The position numbers and the translations under genes were made by a program. From JARRNO01 sp037384885 (lineage in GTDB: Bacteria; Acidobacteriota; UBA4820; DSQY01), in the NCBI GenBank assembly GCA_037384885.1, contig JARRNO010000143.1, positions 1 to 8,600 of the forward strand: a DNA stretch of 8,600 nucleotides. The letters are read 5' to 3'. How positions within the stretch are numbered: the stretch's first letter is position 1; every line of letters begins with the position of its first letter. The notes beneath the pieces are model-generated. The model was not told the origin of the DNA, searched no databases, and saw only the letters and a program-made list of their open reading frames with translations. Shown one piece after another: positions 1 through 6,061 of this stretch.

Positions 1-216
1 GTTGATGCAGTCCGTGCCAGAGCCCCGGGGAGCTGGAAGGGTGTAGGGTGGGATACGGGAGCCGCAGGTGACGCTGTAGACGTCTACGCCTTCATAGGGG
101 AGAATGCCGGCCAGTTCCAGAAGCTTGGAATCGATAGTCACCTATCCCTCATACTCTAAATTGGCTTCGGTGACGGTCGCCCGGTGAATTTTTGCTTTCA
201 GCATGCGAACCAACAT
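1..216 (-). pseudogene. panD: aspartate 1-decarboxylase PanD, N-terminal part, interrupted by TAG at the pyruvoyl serine codon
   Basis: PanD makes beta-alanine from L-aspartate for pantothenate synthesis in the cytoplasm. It is a self-cleaving pyruvoyl enzyme: the chain breaks between Gly24 and Ser25 and Ser25 becomes the pyruvoyl group. The frame from ATG 216 reads MLVRMLKAKIHRATVTEANL, then EYEG, then TAG, then VTIDSKLLELAGILPYEGVD and on to Asn72 at the window edge. Family residues Lys9, Arg54, Tyr58 and Asn72 are in place, but codon 25 (142-144) is TAG instead of serine. Position 57, usually Thr, is Pro. GGGAG lies 7 nt before the ATG, and the start is 1 nt after the panC stop, so coupled translation is likely. 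Identity is near certain. As read it cannot give active enzyme unless the UAG is read as serine. The 3' half lies outside the window. Confidence 0.9.
142..144 (-). other. in-frame TAG replacing the catalytic Ser25 codon of panD
   Basis: Plus-strand CTA at 142-144 is TAG on the coding strand, directly after the codons for Tyr-Glu-Gly and directly before GTG (Val26). The family expects EGS at this point, and the frame stays open and homologous on both sides. The change is therefore a point substitution such as TCG to TAG, not an indel. Confidence 0.92.
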
Positions 217-217
217 G

Positions 218-1047
218 TCAAAACTCCCAATCTACGGGCAGCAGCGTATTGTCGATCAGGCGGGTCTTGCCGAAATAGACGGCGGCTGCGAGCAGGGCCG
301 GGCCCTGAATGTTGCGCTCGACTGGAAGCAGGGTCTCAAGATCGACAAGGGAGAGGTAGTCGAGTCTTGCACGGGCGGCCGTGGTCAGGACGGACCGGGC
401 TTCGGCGATGAGCGTTGCGGCGCGCCGTTCTCCAGCTTCGAACGCGGCGGCCGCGGCGTCCAGGGCGGCCTTGATCAAGGGGGCCTGATTCCTTTCCTCT
501 CCGCTGAGATAGATATTGCGGCTGCTCTTGGCGAGGCCGTCCGCTTCGCGGATAATTGGGCCTGTGACGATTTCCACGGGAAGGTCGAGATCGCAGACCA
601 TCCTGCGGATGACCACGGTTTGTTGGGCGTCCTTCCGGCCGAAAACGGCAAAATCGGGCGATACGATATGAAACAGCTTGGCGACCACGGTGGCCACTCC
701 GCGAAAGTGGCCGGGGCGCTTCGCGCCGCACAGCGTCTGGGTCAGAGAGCCTTCTACGGTCACGAAGGTCGAATAGCCGTCCGGGTACATTTCACTTTGG
801 CCGGGAGAGAATATAAGATCCACCCCTTCCTTTTCACAAAGCGCGGCGTCCCTGTCCAGATCCCGCGGATAGCTTCCGAAATCTTCCGCGGGGCCGAACT
901 GGGTCGGATTGACGAAGACGGAAACGATCACTTTGTCGGCCCTGGACCGTGCAATTCTGATCAGAGACAGATGGCCTTCGTGGAGGTATCCCATGGTAGG
1001 GACAAGCCCCAGCGCCTGTTGAGACTCTGCATGCTTAGGGTCTCCAT
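218..1047 (-). pseudogene. panC: pantothenate synthetase PanC with a damaged N-terminus
   Basis: PanC joins pantoate and beta-alanine with ATP to form pantothenate. Nearly the whole catalytic domain is present in the panB frame: PTMGYLHEGH (HIGH-type ATP site), FVNPTQFGP, EDF, YPRD, LCGAKRPGHFRGV, FGRKDAQQ, ADGLAKSSRN and TRLIDN near the end. The first strand and helix before GLVPTMG, usually about 24 residues, are missing. An ATG at 1047 in another frame reads METLSMQSLNRR, which resembles a PanC start and runs up to the point where homology resumes at 1009. Restoring the frame needs 3n+1 bases; 34 nt would also restore normal length. Two motif positions are unusual: Arg where FGQKD or FGEKD is expected, and Lys where LAMSSRN or LALSSRN is expected. 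It is followed 1 nt later by panD. Identity is sure; the deletion is likely but not proven. Confidence 0.78.
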
Positions 1048-1900
1048 CTTCGAAACGCTTGGCGGTATCTTCCTTTAGATGGAAAGACTCCTCTGAGGAA
1101 GGAAAGGCGCCGGAAGCCACGTCGTTCCGGTAGCGGGCAAGGGCTTGCGTCATGGCCTGTCCGAATTCGCCGTACTGGCGCACGAAACGCGGCCGGTGCC
1201 CGTCATAAAGACCGAGCACATCGTGAAAGACAAGCACCTGGCCGTCACAGTGGGGACCGGCTCCAATGCCGATGGTCGGGATCGTGATACGCTGGGTGAT
1301 CTCACGCGCCACCTCAGCGGGAACGCATTCGAGAACAAGCGCGAAAGCGCCGGCATTTTCCACGGAGAGTGCGTCTTCCACCAGGGCCTGGGCCGTATCG
1401 AGGGTTTTGCCCTGGACCTTGAATCCACCCAGGGCGTGTACCGATTGCGGCGTGAGGCCGATATGGGCCATCACCGGAATTTCGTTTTCCACGAGATGAC
1501 GGATCAAATCCGAGCGCTTGAGGCCACCTTCGATCTTTACAGCCTGCGCGCCGCCCTCCTGGATGCACCGCCCGGCGTTTCTCACCGCGTCGTCAAAACC
1601 GGTGTGGTAGCTCATGAAGGGCATGTCGGCAACAACAAGGGCCCGTTTCGCGGCCCGGCTGACGAGGCTGGTGTGGTAGATCGTCTGATCAAGCGTGACG
1701 CGCAACGTATCGTTCAAACCCTGAACGACCATTCCAAGAGAGTCGCCCACGAGGAGAATGTCGATCCCTGCCGCCTCCGCGAATCTCGCAGAGGGAAAGT
1801 CGTAGGCAGTGAGCATCACCAGTCTTTCGCGAGCACCCTTTCGCTTGCGAACTTTGGGTACACTCATAACTTCGGGAGCAATTTGCTGGATTTTGGACAT
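218..1900 (-). CDS. panB: 3-methyl-2-oxobutanoate hydroxymethyltransferase PanB, reading on in frame into PanC
   Basis: PanB transfers a hydroxymethyl group from methylene-tetrahydrofolate to 2-oxoisovalerate, giving ketopantoate, the first committed step of pantothenate synthesis. The frame is open for 560 codons. Residues 1 to about 278 are a full-length PanB TIM-barrel protein: TAYD near residue 32, GDSLGM near 52-57 (Mg and substrate binding), VKIEGG, HIGLTPQSVHALGG, ECVP with the catalytic Glu, IGIGAGPHCDGQ, and the usual C-terminal end GAFPSSEESFH (His274). About 20 residues of no clear family follow, then from about residue 298 PanC begins (GLVPTMGYLHEGH). PanB is normally a separate protein of about 265-285 residues, so its own stop was probably lost at the panC deletion. 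Start ATG 1900 is supported by AAGGAG 5 nt upstream. PanB itself could still work with the tail attached. A true bifunctional fusion is the alternative. Confidence 0.85.
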   Translation of the reverse strand: MSKIQQIAPEVMSVPKVRKRKGARERLVMLTAYDFPSARFAEAAGIDILLVGDSLGMVVQGLNDTLRVTLDQTIYHTSLVSRAAKRALVVADMPFMSYHTGFDDAVRNAGRCIQEGGAQAVKIEGGLKRSDLIRHLVENEIPVMAHIGLTPQSVHALGGFKVQGKTLDTAQALVEDALSVENAGAFALVLECVPAEVAREITQRITIPTIGIGAGPHCDGQVLVFHDVLGLYDGHRPRFVRQYGEFGQAMTQALARYRNDVASGAFPSSEESFHLKEDTAKRFEDGDPKHAESQQALGLVPTMGYLHEGHLSLIRIARSRADKVIVSVFVNPTQFGPAEDFGSYPRDLDRDAALCEKEGVDLIFSPGQSEMYPDGYSTFVTVEGSLTQTLCGAKRPGHFRGVATVVAKLFHIVSPDFAVFGRKDAQQTVVIRRMVCDLDLPVEIVTGPIIREADGLAKSSRNIYLSGEERNQAPLIKAALDAAAAAFEAGERRAATLIAEARSVLTTAARARLDYLSLVDLETLLPVERNIQGPALLAAAVYFGKTRLIDNTLLPVDWEF

Positions 1901-1978
1901 GTGATCTCCTTTCTCCCCATCCCTTTCGCGCTTTGGCCCGGGGCTTGAGGGAAAGCGTTTCAGCGGGGCCCCATCAAG

Positions 1979-1992
1979 GGGCGGTACCGCCC
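1979..1992. repeat. perfect 14-bp palindrome between the kinase gene and panB
   Basis: GGGCGGTACCGCCC is its own reverse complement and lies in the 105-nt gap 1901-2005, just after the kinase stop. A second short palindrome, GGGGCCCC, lies at 1965-1972. Neither is followed by a T tract on the coding strand, so this is not a convincing intrinsic terminator. It might be a weak hairpin or an operator ahead of panB. No function can be assigned. Confidence 0.4.
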
Positions 1993-2005
1993 GGTCCAGG
2001 TCCTG

Positions 2006-2653
2006 TCAAGAGGATCCCAGCGGGGCGTAAAGCAATACGCCGCTTTCGAGCCGGTTCAACTGGGTCAGCAGGTGATCCAGCTCGGATGCGTTCCTTTCAA
2101 AGTCTACCTCATTTGTGTTCACGATCAAGAGGGGGGTGTCGTGGTAATGAAAAAAGAAATAGTTGTAAGCCTTTGCAAGTTCGTCGATATATCGGTCTGC
2201 AATCTGTTTTTCGTACTGGCGGTTTCGGGACCGGATTCTCTTTTTCAAGGTCTGGGTGTTTGCCTGGAGGTAGATCACGACTTCCGGCCTGGGGAGGTTT
2301 TCCATCAACAGGCTGTAAAGCTTCTGGTAGATGATGAGTTCGGAGTCGTCCAGCGTCAGGTGTGCAAAGATCTTGTCTTTCGGCGGAATATAGTCGGTGA
2401 CGACCTTGGAGTCAAAGAGACTTCTTTGTCCGAGTTCGCGCTGCTGCTGGTAGCGGTTGAGCAGGAAGAAAAGCTGGCACTGAAACGCCGAGCCCTTTTT
2501 GCCGGAATAGAAGTCTTCGAGAAAAGGGTTCTGAACATCCTCCATGACGGTGTGAGCACCCAGCCGGCGGGCGATCAGGCGCGAAAGTGTCGTCTTCCCG
2601 ACCCCGATGGGGCCTTCCACGGCAATGTAGGACTATTTGACGTCTATGCCCAT
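2006..2653 (-). pseudogene. deoxynucleoside kinase (dCK/dGK family), in-frame TAG at codon 7
   Basis: Enzymes of this family phosphorylate deoxynucleosides with ATP for dNTP salvage in the cytoplasm. Numbered from ATG 2653, the P-loop is EGPIGVGKTT at residues 13-22. MEDVQNPFLEDFY, VVTDYIPPKDKIFA, the basic lid region KKRIRSRNRQYEKQI and a Tyr/Phe-rich NYFFFHYHDTPLLIVNT follow, all typical of the family, and total length (about 215) is normal. ATG 2653 has AGGAAG as ribosome site and reads MGIDVK, TAG (2633-2635), then SYIAVEGPIG. The next usable start is GTG 2620, which begins inside the first beta strand and drops SYIA, normally part of the fold just before the P-loop. Expression from GTG 2620 or readthrough might give some enzyme. 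Substrate cannot be told from the sequence. It sits between priA and panB. Confidence 0.75.
2633..2635 (-). other. in-frame TAG in the kinase N-terminus
   Basis: Plus-strand CTA at 2633-2635 gives TAG at codon 7 when reading from ATG 2653. The residues after it (SYIAVEGPIG) are family sequence, so the true coding region begins upstream of this stop. Confidence 0.85.
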
Positions 2654-2657
2654 GGCT

Positions 2658-2663
2658 CTTCCT
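2658..2663 (-). promoter_or_regulatory. ribosome binding site fixing the original kinase start at ATG 2653
   Basis: The coding strand reads AGGAAGAGCC then ATG at 2653. The AGGA core lies 6 nt before the ATG, an ideal distance. No such site precedes GTG 2620. It therefore supports ATG 2653 as the evolved start and the TAG seven codons on as a lesion. Confidence 0.65.
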
Positions 2664-2666
2664 GTC

Positions 2667-2702
2667 ACGCTGAATTATGAGGAGTTTCAGCTGAAAAAGC
2701 AA
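2667..2702 (-). promoter_or_regulatory. possible sigma-70 promoter for the kinase-pan genes
   Basis: On the coding strand TTGCTT (2702-2697) and CATAAT (2679-2674) are separated by 17 nt. The -10 box matches the consensus at 5 of 6 positions, the -35 at only 3 of 6. It lies in the largest AT-richer gap next to an intact-looking gene start, about 15 nt before the ribosome site of the kinase. It would let the kinase and pan genes be transcribed apart from priA. Confidence 0.4.
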
Positions 2703-2745
2703 GTTCTGACAGGGGATTGAGGAACCGGTCGCGAATCAAACCGTC

Positions 2746-5033
2746 TCATAGAAGACTCATGGGATCGATTTCCACATCCAGGGCGCCGGCCGCCCGGTGC
2801 ATTGTGGGCGCCTCCAGCAGTTCGGAAAGAAGCTTCTGAAGGCGGGCGCGAGTCGGCGCCTTGAGAATCAGGTGGACGCGATATTTTCCCTCCAGCCTTG
2901 CGAGCGGCGCCGGGGCAGGACCGAGAAGCCGCACGCTGGAATCGGCGCGGGACTTTAAGATGCGCCGGGCTTCATCGGCCCAGGCGCCGGCTCTGGCGGC
3001 CTGGGCGTGGCGAAGCTCGACACGGGCCAGGGCGGAGTAAGGCGGGTACCCGGCGACCCGCCGGTACCACGCATCTTTCTGGAAGAACGCCGAGTAGTCC
3101 TGCCGCGCGGCCGCCTCCACCGCATAATGCTCCGGGTGGAAGGACTGGAGAAAAACTCATGGCCCTTCGCCACCATCTGGGTGCCCACGAGGATGTCGAT
3201 TTTTCCTCGCTCGAACTCTCTCCAAATCCGGTCGAACTCCCGGACCCTGCGGACGGCTTCCCGGTCCATCCGCGCGATGGATGCGGACGGAAATTCCTCG
3301 GCGATAAGGTCTTCGATCTTCTCAGTTCCTTCTCCGAGGTACTGCAGGTACGGAGCGCCGCAGTCGGGACAGGCTTCCGGAAGTGACGTGGAACGGCCGC
3401 AGTAATGACACTTGAGGAGATTTCTGCGGCGGTGGTAGGTGAGGGCGACTGCACAATCGGTGCATTGGAGGGTCTTGCCGCATTTCCGGCAGAGAATGAA
3501 GGTGGAAAAGCCAAGCCTGTTTCGAAGGACGACCACCTGCCGCTTCTCGGCCAGCGCCTGGGCGACCGCCTCCTTGAGGGGCTTGGATAGGACGGTTCTT
3601 TCCCGGACACGCTCGAACTCTCCGCGCATGTCCACAACTTGGACTTTCGGAAGCCGGGCGGAGCCCGGACGGCTTGCCAGAGTGAGAAGCGTGTACTTTC
3701 CGGCCTCGGTCGCGTTGTAATAGGACTCGACGGAGGGAGTGGCGGAGCCCAGGAGCACGGGGATCCCGCGCTGCGCGCCCAGCAGCACCGCCATGTCACG
3801 GGCGTGGTACCGGGGCTGTTCCCGCTGTTTGAAGGAGGCGTCATGTTCCTCGTCAACGATGATCACTTCAAGGCCGGGCAGCGGAGCGAAGAGGGCCGAC
3901 CTCGGACCGATGACCACCCGGGCTTCTCCGGATCGCGCGCGAAGCCACTGGCGCACCTTTTCTCTTTCAGTCATGGAGGAATGGAGAATGGCGACACGGC
4001 TTCCCAATCGCTCGATCAAACGGCGGGCGAGGAAGCTCGTCAGGGAGATTTCCGGAACGAGATACAGGGCCGTACCGCCGCGATCGAGCACCTCTTCGAT
4101 CAGGGTCAGATAGACTTCCGTTTTCCCCGAGCCGGTGATGCCGTAAAGAAGGAACGTCTCGTGGCGGTGTTCGGAAAGGGCCGATCTGACCCTGGAAACG
4201 GCCTCGAGCTGGTCGGAGGTGAGCGGATGTTCGAAAGGCACCCCGGTCGTGTTGGCCGGGACAAGCTCAAAGAGTTCTACGAGACCTTGCGCGGCCATGT
4301 CTTGGAGCACGTATTGAGGGACCTTGGCTTGGCGGGCCACCTCTGCCACCTCGGGATATCCCTTTTCACGGTAAGATTCCAGGACGCGAAGGACTTTCTG
4401 GACGGGAGGAGGCGTATCGGGATGTTCGAGTTTCCGGCGGGACTCCTCCGTGTTCAATAGGTTGGCGACGCGGTCCCTGCCGGCGCGTGTGCGGACCCGG
4501 CTGAGCCTTTCCCCGCGGAAAACGAGTCCTTCCCTGAGAGCCCCGTTGAGCAGCCCCGCAAAATTGGGCCCGAGCTTTCGTCGGAGCTGGGCATCGGTTT
4601 TCGGGGATTCTGTGAGCGCGTCCAGGAGGGGCCGGAGGTCCGGGCGGCAATTTAGGTTCTGATCGACCGGATAGTAGATCGACCTGGGCACGGGATCGAG
4701 GCCCCCGGGATACGCGCAGCGGAGCGTCTGCCCCCAGGATGCGAGGTAATAGTCGGAAATCCACCGGGTGAATTTCAAAATTTCGGGCGGAAGAAGGGGA
4801 GTGTCATCAAGAACTGTGTCAATGAATTTGAGGCGCTCGGGTGGTGAAGCGCCGGGATCGTCTACGACAAAGCCGATAAGCTTACGTTTTCCGAACGGAA
4901 CCCTGACCCGGCTTCCCGGAACGGGAAGAGACAGATCTTCGGGCACGCGGTAGGAAAAGGTCTGGCGAAGCGGAACGGGCAAGGCGACCTGGATGACTTC
5001 GCGGGCGGGGGAGGTCGCACGGCGTTTGGTCAC
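2746..5033 (-). pseudogene. priA: primosomal protein N' (PriA helicase), internal deletion with frameshift
   Basis: PriA recognises stalled forks and D-loops and reloads the replicative helicase. Start is GTG 5033 (GGGAG 6 nt upstream; GTGA overlap with lpxK). In frame: the N-terminal DNA-binding domain (about 12-105), Walker A GITGSGKT (298-305), DEEH (394-397), LLGSATPS, eight zinc cysteines (515, 518, 524, 527, 542, 545, 555, 558), GEGTEKIEDL and GTQMVAKGHE (ends 626). At 3156 the frame changes: this frame runs on as unrelated residues to a stop at 2955, while family sequence resumes in another frame as VFLQSFHPEHYA and continues to the natural end DPMSLL. Against E. coli PriA about 46 residues are absent, including motif VI (QVAGRAGR). 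Roughly 139 nt are gone. Without motif VI, ATP hydrolysis and unwinding should fail. An assembly error is the main alternative. Confidence 0.88.
3151..3158 (-). other. deletion junction in priA
   Basis: The coding strand reads GAG TTT TTC at the join. GAG TTT continues the upstream frame as Glu-Phe (KGHEF), and GTT TTT CTC CAG from base 3156 gives the downstream frame Val-Phe-Leu-Gln. The two frames share the GTTTTT tract, so the join lies in or next to a run of five T, compatible with a short-homology deletion or an assembly collapse. Confidence 0.75.
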
Positions 5034-6058
5034 GTCTCTCTCCCAATGAGAGAATTCAGGATGCGGTCCAGGGCGCCGTCCGGGTCTTCAATGCAGGTTG
5101 TCTGCCGGACCGCGGCCAGAGGAACGGGTCCTTTCCAGGCCGGCGCCCACTTGATCCAGTCCTTTTCGGTTGTCAAGATGACCTCACAGAACCGGCGCCG
5201 CGCTATCTCGAGAATTTGGCGCAGCCTTCCCGGCGTGGGATAGGCATGGTCGGGGAAGACCGCCGTTTCCAGGAGCGTGAGGCCTTTGCCCCGCGCTTGC
5301 TCAAAGAAGGCATGGGGATTGCCGATCCCGGCAAAAGCGCAAATGCGGCTTGCCTTGAGTGAGGTGAGTGTGCCCGTACCCGACGGAAGGAGCTCTTCTT
5401 CCCATTCAAAATGGACCGAAGCGAGAGGCCGCTCTCCCCAAGCCCGCCGTAAGGTTCCGGAAAGATCCGCGGGTGTTCCGCGCGTGACAAGCAGCAGGTC
5501 CGCACGCTTCAACGCCGCTTTTGGAGATTCGCGCAGGCGGCCTGCCGGCGCGGGCCGCAGATCCCGGAGACGAAGAGCGTCGACAAGAACGATGTCCGCA
5601 TCCCTGTGGATTCTAAGGTGTTGAAATCCGTCGTCTAGGAGATAGAGGTCGGGAGGTGAAGGGAGCATTCGAGCTCCCAGTTCGCGACGTTCGGAAACGG
5701 CGACGGATCCCGGGGGAAGTTCCCTGGCGAAAAGAAGCGCTTCTTCGCCCACGTCGATTGGGGCGCTTGAAGATTCGACCAGCCTGGGTCCGGTGGTCTC
5801 CCTGCCGTATCCCCTCAACAGGATCGCCGGCTTCTTCCCTTTGGACAGGAGAATCTTTGCGACGTGAAGGGTGACGGGAGTTTTTCCGGTCCCGCCGAAG
5901 GTCAGGTTGCCGATGGACAGCACCGGTCTGTCAAGGGGCAGGGATTTCAGCCGTCCCATGCGATAGAGATCCGCCCGCAAGTCGTTCAGCTTGCAGTACA
6001 GCCATCCCGCGGGAAGGAGGGGCAGGGTCCAGGGGGATAAATTCCGGCCGTCTCCCAT
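5030..6058 (-). CDS. lpxK: tetraacyldisaccharide 4'-kinase LpxK
   Basis: LpxK phosphorylates the 4' position of the lipid A disaccharide precursor on the inner face of the inner membrane, a step of the Raetz pathway. The 342-residue protein has the expected length. It shows the N-terminal membrane-associated stretch (WTLPLLPAGWLYCKLNDLR, 10-28), Walker A GNLTFGGTGKTP (50-61), RGYGRET (82-88), the hallmark DDGFQH (142-147), VLVDALR, a FAGIGNP segment and TTEKDWIKW near the C-terminus. It starts at ATG 6058, 3 nt after the thiF stop and in the same frame as thiF, and ends in a 4-nt GTGA overlap with priA, so the three are probably co-translated. No lesion is seen. Its presence shows a lipid A-making Gram-negative. 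Confidence 0.95.
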   Translation of the reverse strand: MGDGRNLSPWTLPLLPAGWLYCKLNDLRADLYRMGRLKSLPLDRPVLSIGNLTFGGTGKTPVTLHVAKILLSKGKKPAILLRGYGRETTGPRLVESSSAPIDVGEEALLFARELPPGSVAVSERRELGARMLPSPPDLYLLDDGFQHLRIHRDADIVLVDALRLRDLRPAPAGRLRESPKAALKRADLLLVTRGTPADLSGTLRRAWGERPLASVHFEWEEELLPSGTGTLTSLKASRICAFAGIGNPHAFFEQARGKGLTLLETAVFPDHAYPTPGRLRQILEIARRRFCEVILTTEKDWIKWAPAWKGPVPLAAVRQTTCIEDPDGALDRILNSLIGRET

Positions 6059-6061
6059 GGG

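Noticed and set aside
203..1078. Plus-strand open frame of 291 codons opposite panC
   Set aside because: It is antisense to strongly conserved PanC coding sequence, has no recognisable domain, and long antisense frames are expected in GC-rich genes.
1145..1948. Plus-strand open frame of 267 codons opposite panB
   Set aside because: Antisense shadow of PanB; the minus-strand frame carries all PanB motifs.
1965..1992. Intrinsic terminator after the kinase gene
   Set aside because: GC-rich palindromes are present but no T tract follows on the coding strand.
2072..2680. Plus-strand open frame of 202 codons opposite the kinase gene
   Set aside because: Shadow of the kinase; no ribosome site and no domain seen.
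3639..4460. Plus-strand open frame of 273 codons opposite priA
   Set aside because: Antisense to the PriA helicase core and zinc region, with no family resemblance.
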